Positions 1-8,995 are shown, counted from the first letter of the stretch. The stretch is DNA of 64,000 nt from Chitinophaga sp. H8 (GCF_040567655.1 NZ_JBEXAC010000002.1:1488001-1552000); one strand, 5' to 3'. Notes: generated from the letters alone by a model not told the origin. Numbers and translations are program-made.

Positions 1-1242
1 CGTCAGGTTATTGGCGGTGAAATTTACGGGTAATCCCAGGCAAACATTATTTCCCTGAGCGCTTACTTCCGGTATGGGGTAGGCCGGCAGTATTTTGCTG
101 GCGCTGTTACTGCAGCCACCAGGCGTAGTAACAGTAAGGTTTACGGTATAGTTATCAGGACGGTCATAAACCGTTTGAGGATGTTGTGTGGTGGCAGTAG
201 CACCATTACCCAGTTCCCATTGCCATTTTTGCACTGTGCCGGTGGTTACAGCAGAGGCATCTCTGAGCTGGATGGTTCTGCCCACACATAACAGGTCGGC
301 CGTAAAATCGGCTATGGGGTAAGTATCCACTGCCACCCGTTGTTGCAGGGTATCAGAAATACAACCACTATTATCTTCGATCACCAGTTTAACATCATAT
401 TGCCCAGGTGGGAACAGATGAGGCGGAGGCTGTGCTTGTGTATAGGTAGTACCATCATCAAAATCCCAGAACCAGTGGGTTATGGTACCGAAAGATTGGG
501 AGTCATCACCAAACACTACGGGTGTGCCTTCGCAAAACAGCTGTTGATGATCAAAACGGAGTTGCGGACGGAGGGCCGCACAAAACTGTTGTTCGTTGAT
601 TTCCCCACCGGTAGAACCAGCAAAGCCCCAATAAACCATGGGATCCGCCCCAAATACGTCGTTCACCAGGTCTTTGGTGGCAGAGAGCCGTAACTGGCCA
701 TCCACACTTACTTCCAGCAACTGCCGGGCTGCATCCCATTTAATGCGGAAAATATGCCATTTACAATCTTTTATGTTACTCGTGTTGGGCAACACTTCTA
801 TGGTACCAGTCAGGTTTTCGGGACTGCTGTGATCTGTAATGCCATTTACCTGGATGGCCAGGTGATCATAAGCAGGATCGTTCTCATCCAGGTTCTGATA
901 GGTATCTATGATCACGCCCAATGAAGGAGCAATGCCTTTGAAGCCGATGCCTTGCCCGGAAGCGCCCAGATTGGTGCCTTTTGTTTGCAGGATAAACCCG
1001 ATCCCGTCTGCGCCGGTAGTTCTGCACCCCAGGTTTACGTCAAATACATAGTCGAATGACTGGAGGAGGTTGATCTTGTTTTTATTCCATACCGTACCGC
1101 TTTTAAAGCCCGCATCCGGTGTCAGTATATAACAATTGCAGGTGCGCTGAACAGCATCTCCGTTTAAGATATAGGGTGTTTGCCCATATGCCATTACATG
1201 GAGGGATAATACTAACAACAGAAGGCATAAGGCTTTGTGCAT
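1..1242 (-). CDS. secreted L-type lectin-like / PKD-domain protein, C-terminus outside window
   Basis: The frame is open from the ATG at 1242-1240 to the left edge, so only the first 414 codons are seen. They begin with a Sec signal peptide (MHKALCLLLLVLSL, likely cut near AYG-Q, residue 21). Residues about 25-200 resemble an L-type lectin beta-sandwich: GCRTTGADGIGFILQ and DHLAIQVNG are typical of that fold. PKD-type repeats follow (WFWDFDDGTTY, then WQWELGNG). In Bacteroidota such proteins are often long, cell-surface and exported by the type IX system through a C-terminal domain, which would lie outside this window. A role in adhesion or glycan binding is inferred. It is divergent from the SIMPL gene, separated by about 255 bp. 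Confidence 0.75.
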   Translation of the reverse strand, partial: MHKALCLLLLVLSLHVMAYGQTPYILNGDAVQRTCNCYILTPDAGFKSGTVWNKNKINLLQSFDYVFDVNLGCRTTGADGIGFILQTKGTNLGASGQGIGFKGIAPSLGVIIDTYQNLDENDPAYDHLAIQVNGITDHSSPENLTGTIEVLPNTSNIKDCKWHIFRIKWDAARQLLEVSVDGQLRLSATKDLVNDVFGADPMVYWGFAGSTGGEINEQQFCAALRPQLRFDHQQLFCEGTPVVFGDDSQSFGTITHWFWDFDDGTTYTQAQPPPHLFPPGQYDVKLVIEDNSGCISDTLQQRVAVDTYPIADFTADLLCVGRTIQLRDASAVTTGTVQKWQWELGNGATATTQHPQTVYDRPDNYTVNLTVTTPGGCSNSASKILPAYPIPEVSAQGNNVCLGLPVNFTANNLT

Positions 1243-1498
1243 ATTTTTGAATGACTAGAAAAATAGTGTTTTTTTCTTGTGTAACATATGCTTTGTTTAA
1301 ACGTTTCATACCCAGCATTACACATATATTCATTTTTATAAAGTAAGGGGTTGGGAATATTTTTTTGGGGTATTTTATGGAAAATGGAAACAGGGGTGCA
1401 TCATGCTAGTGAAAATTTGTAACAGGCATCTGCAGTATTAATAAAGCAGATGTGATCGATAAAAACAAACATTAATAATTAAATACAAAACGTTTAAG

Positions 1499-2227
1499 AT
1501 GAAAAAGGTAATGTTATTAGCAGCGGGTTTATTTTTAGCCATGACCACCTGGGCACAGCAGACAGACAACAAGCCTCCGGTAAAGAAGATTGAAGTAAAC
1601 GGCTCCGCAGAAATTGAGATTACACCGGATGAGATTTTCCTGAATATTTCACTGCGAGAGTATAATAAGAACAAAAGCACCAAAGTAGATATCAGCACAC
1701 TGGAAAAACAATTGCAAAAGGCAGTAGCAGATGCAGGACTTCCCAAGGAAAGCCTGACCATTGAAAATGTGTATGGCAGTAACTATGATTGGTTCTGGCG
1801 TAAAAAGAAAAACGATCAGGATTTTATTGCCCGTAAGCAATACCGTCTTAAGCTGAGCAAGCTGGATAAGGTTAACAGCATCTTATTTGCAGTGGACGCA
1901 GAAGGTATCGAAAATGTAAATATTGCTTCCTTTAACCATACTAAAATGGATCAGTTCCGTAAAGAAGCAAAGATCAAGGCTTTACAGGCTGCTAAAGAGA
2001 AAGCAGGGTATATGCTGGATGGTATTGGCGAAAAGATAAATGGCGTGCTGGAAGTGCAGGAAATCCCTACTGATAATTACAGTGATGCACGCCCGATGGC
2101 AAATGTAATGACCGGAAAAATGACAGGTAGTGTGAGCCGGGATTATGTAGCAGAATCTATCCCTGACATTGACTTCAAGACCATAAAAGTACGTGCAGAA
2201 GTAAGAGCCGTATTTGCGATTAAATAA
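1499..2227 (+). CDS. SIMPL domain-containing (DUF541) exported protein
   Basis: A 242-residue protein with a signal peptide (MKKVMLLAAGLFLAMTTWAQ). The mature part fits the SIMPL/DUF541 family: the opening KKIEVNGSAEIEITPDEI strand, the central TLEKQLQKAVADAGL helix, and the later RKEAKIKALQAAKEKA helix followed by a C-terminal VRAEVRAVFAIK strand. Family members are periplasmic or envelope proteins (E. coli YggE, Brucella BP26) linked to stress tolerance, with no known enzymatic activity. It stands alone, with a strong terminator immediately after the stop. Assignment rests on overall pattern, not on catalytic residues. Confidence 0.85.
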   Translation: MKKVMLLAAGLFLAMTTWAQQTDNKPPVKKIEVNGSAEIEITPDEIFLNISLREYNKNKSTKVDISTLEKQLQKAVADAGLPKESLTIENVYGSNYDWFWRKKKNDQDFIARKQYRLKLSKLDKVNSILFAVDAEGIENVNIASFNHTKMDQFRKEAKIKALQAAKEKAGYMLDGIGEKINGVLEVQEIPTDNYSDARPMANVMTGKMTGSVSRDYVAESIPDIDFKTIKVRAEVRAVFAIK

Positions 2228-2250
2228 TGATTGGTGAACGGGTATTAAAA

Positions 2251-2291
2251 CAGAGGTTGTCTCATTTGAGTTGAGACAACCTCTGTTTTTT
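2251..2291 (+). terminator. intrinsic terminator after the SIMPL gene
   Basis: A perfect 14-bp stem (CAGAGGTTGTCTCA with TGAGACAACCTCTG, 7-nt loop) is followed by six T residues. It begins 23 bp after the SIMPL stop codon. Confidence 0.9.
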
Positions 2292-2317
2292 CTGATAGCT
2301 AAATAAGCGGTTAGAAG

Positions 2318-2635
2318 TTATTCTATGAAGTGAATGTTTTCTGTCTTCAAGTTGTGGGACAAAATGTATTTTATTTTATTTTTATTTCTGTAATAGTAGT
2401 CGGTTCCTCCGGTAGAATTTATCACAGTGCTATCGGGGCCGAGTGCCAGCGTATGCTCCAGTTTTTTTTCAATTAATTTATATTTTTTCATGCTACGCAA
2501 TTTTTTAAGATTGGCATCAATATTTAAATCAGTCTGATAATCAGTTTGTAATTGAAGAAGACGTTTACCAATTCTTTTTTGATTGCTACACCCTAAAATA
2601 AATAATGGGAATATTATAGTTAGTACTTTTTTCAA
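2318..2635 (-). CDS. small predicted lipoprotein of unknown function
   Basis: This 105-residue product starts with a TTG codon and carries a lipoprotein signal (MKKVLTIIFPLFILGC, lipobox ILGC with Cys16). The mature part is charged and lysine-rich, with no domain I recognise. The start lies just after the stop of an apparently orphan coding fragment at 2638-2799, so the two may once have formed an operon or a toxin/immunity-like pair; that is inference only. The sequence is AT-richer than neighbouring housekeeping genes, consistent with an accessory gene. Confidence 0.5.
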   Translation of the reverse strand: MKKVLTIIFPLFILGCSNQKRIGKRLLQLQTDYQTDLNIDANLKKLRSMKKYKLIEKKLEHTLALGPDSTVINSTGGTDYYYRNKNKIKYILSHNLKTENIHFIE

Positions 2636-2637
2636 AT

Positions 2638-2799
2638 TTACAGTTTTTGTATAGTTGCAGTTGCTTTAAGAAATTCAGGAGCATAATTCGGATCATATAT
2701 CCATTCCACTGCACCTGCATTTTTAATATCCGCCTTGGATAAGTAATTTCTATAAAAGACAAAGGTATCAAAAAGGTTATTGTCTCTATTAAAGTTCCA
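2638..2799 (-). pseudogene. orphan C-terminal coding fragment without start codon
   Basis: One minus frame is open for 53 codons between stops and ends at the TAA at 2640-2638. It reads like a real protein tail (for example YLSKADIKNAGAVEWIYD and PEFLKATATIQKL), but has no ATG, GTG or TTG and is preceded by an in-frame stop at 2802-2800. The simplest explanation is the remnant of a longer gene whose 5' part is deleted or frameshifted. The family is not recognised. Confidence 0.35.
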
Positions 2800-2827
2800 T
2801 TAATTGATAGTATTATAGGATTGTTTA

Positions 2828-3100
2828 TTAGGGTTGGGTTTGGTAGCTCGGTTCGTCTCTTCTATACTGGTAGGTTTTTCGGGGGAGTGGATGATCATCA
2901 TTAGTCCTGGCCGAATTGGAAGTTGTAGTTCCGCTAATGGGTGTTGAAATCCTGGCAGTTCCTGAAATTTCAATTTTATCTCTATCGTTCAGCTTACTTA
3001 ATAAGTCATTCATTTGTTTTTTAGAGATAGGTGTTTGGTTTGTTTCTTTTTCAGATGTGCCTGAATGCTGTGTTTTCAGAGCCACATTTTTTCGTTTCAT
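2828..3100 (-). CDS. hypothetical small hydrophilic protein (90 aa)
   Basis: A 90-codon frame starts at an ATG with an AAAGGATGA stretch upstream that could act as a ribosome binding site. The product is polar, rich in Ser, Thr, Lys and Asp, with no signal peptide or membrane segment; its C-terminus is Pro/Tyr/Arg-rich. The opposite strand is also open here, so coding potential is uncertain. It is followed by the orphan fragment and the small lipoprotein on the same strand, a cluster that looks like accessory DNA. No function can be proposed. Confidence 0.4.
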   Translation of the reverse strand: MKRKNVALKTQHSGTSEKETNQTPISKKQMNDLLSKLNDRDKIEISGTARISTPISGTTTSNSARTNDDHPLPRKTYQYRRDEPSYQTQP

Positions 3101-3167
3101 TACAAATCATCCTTTACATTAATGTCAGTTATTTGAGGTCGCTTAGAAAGTAGAATGACAAAAGATA

Positions 3168-3198
3168 AAAGCCCTGCCTGAAAAGGCGGGGCTGTTTT
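3168..3198 (-). terminator. intrinsic terminator for the lipoprotein gene at 3219-3668
   Basis: Stem GCCCTGCCT / AGGCGGGGC with a short A-rich loop (one G-T pair). On the minus strand it is followed by a T-rich tract, about 20 bp beyond the stop codon. Confidence 0.75.
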
Positions 3199-3218
3199 GA
3201 TAGTTCGTAAAACGATGA

Positions 3219-3668
3219 TTAATGAATATAGACTTTAAAAGTCCCGTCCGTTAATGGCTTTTCAGTTTCGCCACTTGTTAATGTACCCGTAAAGGTTCCT
3301 TCCGCGTACTTACTATTAATGCTTGTAATGTTTACAGTTAATGTGCTGGTAATGTAACCCACTCCTTCCTGTTTGATATTCATCAACGTCAGGCTGGCCC
3401 TGGTATTAGTGCCGGGCTTTATCACATCCGGAAAAAAAACAATCAGCTCCTGATGGTTTACAAAGTTGTTGGAAACACCATCTACGATCAATGCTTTTTT
3501 ACCTGCCGTATCAATGATTTCAGTAAAAATCTGGTTGGCGTTATAGGCCATACCATCTACTTTAAAAGAGAAGGCATCCTGTGGTACGGTTTCTTTTTTC
3601 TCACAGCTGGTCAATCCTGCTATGCCTGCAAAAAATGCAGGCATTAACCATCTAAATTTCATAGGCAT
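3219..3668 (-). CDS. predicted lipoprotein of unknown function
   Basis: A 149-residue product with a lipoprotein signal (PAFFAGIAGLTSCEKK; lipobox LTSC). The mature domain is predicted to be beta-rich: it opens with FSFKVDGMAYNANQIF and closes with the repeated TGTLTSGETEKPL and DGTFKVYIH strands. This is the usual look of small Bacteroidota surface lipoproteins of the DUF-type beta-sandwich kind; I cannot name the family. A start two codons later (ATG at 3662) is equally good. It is monocistronic with its own terminator. Confidence 0.7.
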   Translation of the reverse strand: MPMKFRWLMPAFFAGIAGLTSCEKKETVPQDAFSFKVDGMAYNANQIFTEIIDTAGKKALIVDGVSNNFVNHQELIVFFPDVIKPGTNTRASLTLMNIKQEGVGYITSTLTVNITSINSKYAEGTFTGTLTSGETEKPLTDGTFKVYIH

Positions 3669-3795
3669 AGGTGTGGTATAGGGATAAATATGGTTGCAAT
3701 ATATAGTGAATATTACTAATTAAATATTTTATTTATGGGTTATTTTACAGAGGTAGCTGGTGTGTTTTGTAAGTAATTGATAGCGAGTAATATTT

Positions 3796-4191
3796 TTATG
3801 ATTGATTTAATTGCACCAATATGATTTCATTGCCATAGAGGTCGAGGAAATGCAGGAATTGGTATTCGGGAGTAGTTTGGGGCGCTTTTGTAATACGTAC
3901 CTGGTGTGAAATTAATTGCTGATGAAGTTCCTCAAATGAATCGGTATAGAGTACAAAAGTAGGATGACCACCAGTTTGTTTGCCCACCAGTTGCAGATCA
4001 GCAGGCGTTTGTGCCTGCAGGAACCATATGCCGGTAGCATCACCTGTTTGAGGCGCGATGTGAAGAAAGCGCTGACCGTTGGGGGTAGTTGTTTCAAATA
4101 TTTTTTTGAAGCCCAGGGCTGTTTCATAGAATGAAAATGCTTCGTCATAATCCTTCACCAGCAGTACCATTCTTCCTAATGTGTTTTGCAT
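3796..4191 (-). CDS. VOC (glyoxalase/bleomycin-resistance) superfamily protein
   Basis: A 131-residue single VOC module. It shows the N-terminal strand MVLLVKDYDEAFSFYETALGF, the central HPTFVLYTDSFEELHQQL strand-helix, and the C-terminal FLDLYGNEIILVQ. In this superfamily the closing E is often a metal ligand, and the FLDLYGNEI motif keeps it. Members include glyoxalases, dioxygenases and antibiotic-binding proteins, so the substrate cannot be assigned. Cytoplasmic, with no signal peptide. It is divergent from the TPR-AAA+ gene. Confidence 0.85.
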   Translation of the reverse strand: MQNTLGRMVLLVKDYDEAFSFYETALGFKKIFETTTPNGQRFLHIAPQTGDATGIWFLQAQTPADLQLVGKQTGGHPTFVLYTDSFEELHQQLISHQVRITKAPQTTPEYQFLHFLDLYGNEIILVQLNQS

Positions 4192-4282
4192 AATCGGGGA
4201 TTTTGAAGGGTTGTTCAGGGGGCAGGTATCTTTGCTAACTGTAACACCGTTACCTTTACAGCCAAAATAGTATAATTAACAA

Positions 4283-4290
4283 TATTTTTG
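4283..4290 (+). promoter_or_regulatory. -7 promoter element TATTTTTG upstream of the TPR-AAA+ gene
   Basis: It matches the Bacteroidota TAnnTTTG consensus about 60 bp before the ATG at 4349. No clear -33 TTTG is visible. Confidence 0.5.
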
Positions 4291-4348
4291 CGGGTTAAAT
4301 TACTATTATTACAAATCTTATTACACGAATAAAAGATACGTTTTTTTG

Positions 4349-5683
4349 ATGTCAACAGAAGTGATCAAACAATTGCAGGAAGCCGTACAGTTTTCACCGG
4401 AGAATGTTCCTTTACGTATGCACCTGGCGCAGGTGTTGCTACAGGATTTTGAATATGTGCAGGCAGAAGAGCAATACAGGAAAGTGCTGGAGCTATCGCC
4501 GGAGAACACAGCTGCAGAGCTGGGGCTGGCCCGTACCTTTTATCATCAGCAGAAATATTCAGCAGCCATTGTGGTATTAGAGCAGCTGGAGCAGCATGAA
4601 GGGGATCACTTTGATGCCTTGCTGCTGCATTGCCGCATATTGGTAAAGGAAAATTCATTGGAAGCTGCGCGGGATATCTATGAGCAGCTGCTCCACTTGA
4701 GTCCGGGATTCAGGGATGAAACCCTGGATGGCCATTTCCGTGTTACACAGCAGCATTATGTATCCTCTCTGGATGAAGATGATGAAGATGAGGAGGATGA
4801 AACAGGCAAGGTGTTTTTGCTGGAAAAGCCGGACATCAATTTCTCTGATGTAGGTGGTATGGAGCGGGAAAAGCAGGAAATAGACCTGAAGATCATCAAG
4901 CCTTTGCAATTTCCTGAGTTGTATAAAGCTTATGGTAAGAAAGCAGGTGGGGGTATTTTGTTGTATGGTCCTCCGGGTTGTGGTAAAACCTATCTGGCCA
5001 AAGCAACTGCCGGGCAGATACAGGCAGAGTTTATCAATGTAGGCATACATGATGTGTTGGATATGTGGATCGGCAACAGTGAGAAGAACCTGCACAGTTT
5101 GTTTGAGCTGGCGCGGCAATGCAAACCTTGTGTATTGTTCTTTGATGAAGTGGATGCATTGGGGGCCAACCGCAATACCATGCGCAGCAGTGGTGCCAGT
5201 CACCTGATCAACCAGTTTTTATCTGAAATGGATGGTATTGCCGCCGACAATGAAAATCTGCTGATCATAGGAGCCACCAATGCGCCCTGGCATCTGGACC
5301 CTGCTTTCCGCAGGCCAGGACGTTTTGACCGGATTATTTTTGTAGAACCACCTAATACACAGGGCCGGGAAGACATCCTGCAGTTGCAGCTGAAGGACAA
5401 GCCTGTAGCTAATGTAGATTATGCTGCGCTGGCCAAAGCTACTACCGGTTATTCCGGTGCTGATCTGAAAGCTATTATTGATATAGCGGTGGAAGAAAAG
5501 TTGCTGGAAGCCTTGCAGAAAGGGGTACAACTACCCATTACGCAAAAGGAGCTGTTAAAGGCAGCAAAAACGCACAAAGCTACCACCCGTGAATGGTTTA
5601 ATACAGCCCGTAACTATGCGCTGTATGCCAATGAAGCCGGGCTGTATGATGATGTGCTGAAATACCTGGATATTAAGAAATAA
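4349..5683 (+). CDS. AAA+ ATPase with N-terminal tetratricopeptide repeats
   Basis: A 444-residue protein; I use the ATG at 4349 rather than the adjacent upstream TTG. Residues 1-140 are TPR-like helical repeats. An acidic linker (DEDDEDEEDE) follows, then one AAA module of the Cdc48/FtsH/spastin type: Walker A GPPGCGKT near residue 207, Walker B VLFFDEVDAL near 261, sensor-1 IIGATNAP near 307, and an RRPGRFDR arginine-finger region near 321. There is no protease domain or membrane segment. It is likely a hexameric remodelling ATPase that recognises clients through the TPRs. Five bases separate it from a TPR membrane protein, its probable partner. Confidence 0.88.
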   Translation: MSTEVIKQLQEAVQFSPENVPLRMHLAQVLLQDFEYVQAEEQYRKVLELSPENTAAELGLARTFYHQQKYSAAIVVLEQLEQHEGDHFDALLLHCRILVKENSLEAARDIYEQLLHLSPGFRDETLDGHFRVTQQHYVSSLDEDDEDEEDETGKVFLLEKPDINFSDVGGMEREKQEIDLKIIKPLQFPELYKAYGKKAGGGILLYGPPGCGKTYLAKATAGQIQAEFINVGIHDVLDMWIGNSEKNLHSLFELARQCKPCVLFFDEVDALGANRNTMRSSGASHLINQFLSEMDGIAADNENLLIIGATNAPWHLDPAFRRPGRFDRIIFVEPPNTQGREDILQLQLKDKPVANVDYAALAKATTGYSGADLKAIIDIAVEEKLLEALQKGVQLPITQKELLKAAKTHKATTREWFNTARNYALYANEAGLYDDVLKYLDIKK

Positions 5684-5688
5684 CGTTT

Positions 5689-6906
5689 ATGCCTGTATTA
5701 ATTCAGCGTGCTCAGTTGTTACTGCAGCAGGGCCGCCTTCAGGATGCTGTTACCATGTTACAGCAGCACCTGCAACACCAGGCTAATGATATAGATGGAC
5801 TCTTTCTCTTAGCTATTTGTTACCTGGAACTCAAGCAGCCGGATAGCGCTGCTACAGTAATTAAAAATGCACTCAGCATGGTGCCGGACGATGACCGGTT
5901 CCTGTATCTGCATGCCAGGGTATTACTGGAGACGGATCAGTACAATGCAGCCATTGATGCCATCCGGGAGGCGGTGGCTATTCATCCTTATGTGGCAGAT
6001 TACTTTGGGATGTGGAGCCAGATATTGTTAGTGAAGAAAGATTACCGGGGCGCTCTTGAAAAAGCAGAAGAAGGCTTGGCGCTGGATCCTGAAAATCAGG
6101 TATGTCTTAATCTCCGCTCTCACGCAATGTTCAGTCTGGGGAACAAAGCCGCCGCTTTTGCGGATTTGCATGAAGCGCTGGAGCATAATCCTGAAAATGC
6201 CTATACCCATGCCAATCTGGGCTGGAAGTGGCTGGAAGCGGGCGATCACCGGAAGTCGCTGGAACATTTCCGGGAGTCCCTTAAAATTGATCCTAATCAG
6301 CAGTGGGCCAAGCATGGGATGGTGCAGGCAATGAAAGCCAGGTATTGGCTGTATCGCCAGTTCCTGAATTATGCTTTTTTTATGGGCAGGCAAAAGGCAG
6401 GTATGCAGTGGGCTATCATTGTAGGTGTGTTTATTCTCACGCAGATAGCCAATAAGGTCTTTTTTCCTTTGTATGTATTGCTGGCCATATTTGTACTGTC
6501 TACCTGGCTGATAGGGCCGGTAAGCAACCTGTTTTTGCGTTTAAACGCCTATGGCAGATATGCCTTGTCTAAAGAAGAAGTGCAGGCCTCCAATATTACC
6601 GGTATCCTGATCCTGGTAGCTGCTTTGTCGGCAATTGTTTTCTTCTTTACGGAGATGGCAGGTATCCTGGCGCTTTGTATTGGTGCAGGAGTATTGTTAT
6701 TGCCGGCATCCAGTATGTATTCACCTGTAGCAAAGCGCAAACAAAAGGTGTTGCAATTATATACGGGTGTACTGGCACTGCTGGCTGTGGCCGGTATTAT
6801 CTATGCTTTTATCAGTAATGAGGCGTTGAATGTGCTGATGGGGATTATGTTGATCGGAGTGTTTGCTTATCAGTGGGTAGCTAATTACATTATCTCCAGA
6901 GAATAG
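5689..6906 (+). CDS. TPR protein with C-terminal multi-pass membrane domain
   Basis: A 405-residue protein. Residues 1-215 are consecutive TPR motifs (for example AYTHANLGWKWLEAGDHRKS). From about residue 240 there are five or six hydrophobic segments (QWAIIVGVFILTQIA, YVLLAIFVLSTWLIG, ILILVAALSAIVFF, and others) ending in YQWVANYIISRE, so the TPR part should face the cytoplasm from a membrane anchor. It is co-transcribed with the preceding AAA+ ATPase, which also carries TPRs. I infer that it recruits the ATPase to the membrane. The membrane domain family is not recognised. Confidence 0.8.
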   Translation: MPVLIQRAQLLLQQGRLQDAVTMLQQHLQHQANDIDGLFLLAICYLELKQPDSAATVIKNALSMVPDDDRFLYLHARVLLETDQYNAAIDAIREAVAIHPYVADYFGMWSQILLVKKDYRGALEKAEEGLALDPENQVCLNLRSHAMFSLGNKAAAFADLHEALEHNPENAYTHANLGWKWLEAGDHRKSLEHFRESLKIDPNQQWAKHGMVQAMKARYWLYRQFLNYAFFMGRQKAGMQWAIIVGVFILTQIANKVFFPLYVLLAIFVLSTWLIGPVSNLFLRLNAYGRYALSKEEVQASNITGILILVAALSAIVFFFTEMAGILALCIGAGVLLLPASSMYSPVAKRKQKVLQLYTGVLALLAVAGIIYAFISNEALNVLMGIMLIGVFAYQWVANYIISRE

Positions 6907-6953
6907 CGGTCATTGCACAACGGATTACACGTAAAGTATTAAACTATAAATAA

Positions 6954-6984
6954 AAAGGTCCCGGTTTTTCACCAGGACCTTTTT
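6954..6984. terminator. bidirectional intrinsic terminator between the TPR operon and gyrB
   Basis: Stem AAGGTCCCGG / CCAGGACCTT with a T-rich loop, A-tract on the left and T-tract on the right. It sits between the convergent ends of the TPR membrane gene and gyrB and can serve both. Confidence 0.85.
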
Positions 6985-7012
6985 TATTGTAATAACGTAA
7001 TAGTATATACGA

Positions 7013-8995
7013 TTAGATATCAATCTTGGCATACTTGGCGTGAGATTCGATGAATTCGCGGCGTGGAGGTACCTCGTCGCCCATCAGCATACTGAAGATA
7101 CGGTCTGCTTCCGCAGCGCTTTCAATCGTTACCTGTTTCAGGGTACGGTTGTCCGGGTTGAGGGTAGTATCCCACAGTTGTTCTGCGTTCATTTCTCCCA
7201 AACCTTTATAACGCTGGATGTTTACGCTGTCTTCTTTACCACCGCCGGCAAGTTTGGCAACTGCTGCTTTCCGGTCTTCTTCTGTCCAGGCATAAATCTG
7301 GTCCTTGCCTTTTTTCACCAGGTATAAAGGTGGCTGCGCGAGGTATACATATCCGCTTTCTACCATGGCTTTCATGTAGCGGAATATGAATGTGAGGATC
7401 AGGGTGGCAATGTGGCTACCGTCCACATCGGCATCCGTCATGATGATCAGTTTGTGATAGCGGAGTTTGGCGAGGTTAAGGGCTTTATCATCTTCTTCCG
7501 TACCGATGGTTACCCCCAGTGCGGTAAAGATGTTTTTGATTTCCTCGTTCTCGTAGATCTTGTGTTCCATGGCTTTTTCCACGTTCAGGATCTTACCACG
7601 TAAAGGGAGGATAGCCTGGAAAGCACGGTTACGGCCTTGTTTTGCCGTACCACCTGCCGAGTCCCCTTCCACCAGGTACAGTTCGCATTTTTCCGGGTCA
7701 TTATCAGAGCAGTCGGCCAGTTTACCAGGTAAACCGCTTCCGGTCATCACGCTTTTACGTTGTACCAGCTGACGGGCTTTACGGGCAGCTTCCCTGGCTT
7801 GTGCTGCCAGTACCACTTTGTTGATAATGGTTTTAGCTTCCCGCGGATGTTCTTCCAGGTATGCTTCCAGCACACCAGCAACGGCACTGTCTACCACCCC
7901 CATTACATCAGAGTTACCCAGTTTGGTTTTGGTCTGACCTTCAAACTGAGGCTCAGGCACTTTGATGTTGAGGATAGCGCTTAAACCTTCGCGGAAGTCA
8001 TCACCGGTTACTTCTACCTTAGACTTTTCGAATAATTTATTCTTATCACCATAAGATTTGAATACACGGGTGATGGCGCGGCGGAAACCGGCTACGTGTG
8101 TACCCCCTTCGATGGTGTTGATATTATTAACGTAGGAGAAGATGTTTTCGTTGAAGGAGTCGTTGTACACCAGTGCTACTTCTACCGCTACATTGGAGCC
8201 TGCGTCATGTACTTCTACAAAGATAGGTTCGGGCAGTAATGGGTTACGGCGGGCGCCTTTGTCCAGCATCTGAACAAATTCGGTGATACCACCTTCGCTG
8301 TAGAATATTTCGCTGTGTTGCTGGCCATTGTCGTCCAGTTCGCGTTCATCGGTGAGGCTGATTTTGATTTTACGGTTCAGATAAGACAGTTCGCGTAAGC
8401 GGCTGGCCAGTATTTCACGGTTGTACACCGTTTCCTTGAAAATCTCGTTGTCGGGTTTAAAATGCACGGTAGTACCGGTATCTTCACTGGTACCGATTTC
8501 CCGTACAGCGTATTGCGGTACCCCGCGGTGATATTCCTGTTCAAACAGTTTGCCTCCACTGCGAACGGTAACATGTAAAAGGGTACTCAATGCGTTTACG
8601 CAGCTTACCCCTACCCCGTGCAAACCACCGGATACCTTGTAGGTATTTTTATCAAACTTACCACCGGCATGTAATACGGTCATTACCACTTCCAGTGCGG
8701 AGCGGCCTTCCTTTTTGTGGATTCCGGTAGGAATACCACGGCCATCATCCTTTACACTGATGGAATTATCGGTATGAATGGTGACGTCGATGTTTTTGCA
8801 GTAACCGGCTAAGGCCTCATCTATTGAGTTGTCCACCACTTCATATACCAGGTGGTGAAGACCTTTTATACCGATATCTCCGATATACATGGCCGGGCGC
8901 TTACGCACCGCTTCCAGTCCTTCCAATACTTGTATGCTCTCCGCATCATATCCGTTGCTGGAGGTAGTTGTTGTTTGCACTAGTTCTTCGCTCAT
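7013..8995 (-). CDS. gyrB: DNA gyrase subunit B
   Basis: A 660-residue type IIA topoisomerase B subunit, which introduces negative supercoils with GyrA. All expected parts are present: the GHKL ATPase (EVVDNSIDEALAGY, DDGRGIP, VSGGLHGVGVSCVNAL), the transducer, the TOPRIM domain with EGDSAGGTAKQGRNR, PLRGKILNVEKA and the metal-binding DADVDGSHI, and the C-terminal YKGLGEMNAEQLWDTT. The length is that of the short Bacteroidota GyrB, without the proteobacterial insertion. ParE is the alternative reading, but IQRYKGLGEMN and the TOPRIM details favour GyrB. gyrA is not in the window. Confidence 0.96.
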   Translation of the reverse strand: MSEELVQTTTTSSNGYDAESIQVLEGLEAVRKRPAMYIGDIGIKGLHHLVYEVVDNSIDEALAGYCKNIDVTIHTDNSISVKDDGRGIPTGIHKKEGRSALEVVMTVLHAGGKFDKNTYKVSGGLHGVGVSCVNALSTLLHVTVRSGGKLFEQEYHRGVPQYAVREIGTSEDTGTTVHFKPDNEIFKETVYNREILASRLRELSYLNRKIKISLTDERELDDNGQQHSEIFYSEGGITEFVQMLDKGARRNPLLPEPIFVEVHDAGSNVAVEVALVYNDSFNENIFSYVNNINTIEGGTHVAGFRRAITRVFKSYGDKNKLFEKSKVEVTGDDFREGLSAILNIKVPEPQFEGQTKTKLGNSDVMGVVDSAVAGVLEAYLEEHPREAKTIINKVVLAAQAREAARKARQLVQRKSVMTGSGLPGKLADCSDNDPEKCELYLVEGDSAGGTAKQGRNRAFQAILPLRGKILNVEKAMEHKIYENEEIKNIFTALGVTIGTEEDDKALNLAKLRYHKLIIMTDADVDGSHIATLILTFIFRYMKAMVESGYVYLAQPPLYLVKKGKDQIYAWTEEDRKAAVAKLAGGGKEDSVNIQRYKGLGEMNAEQLWDTTLNPDNRTLKQVTIESAAEADRIFSMLMGDEVPPRREFIESHAKYAKIDI

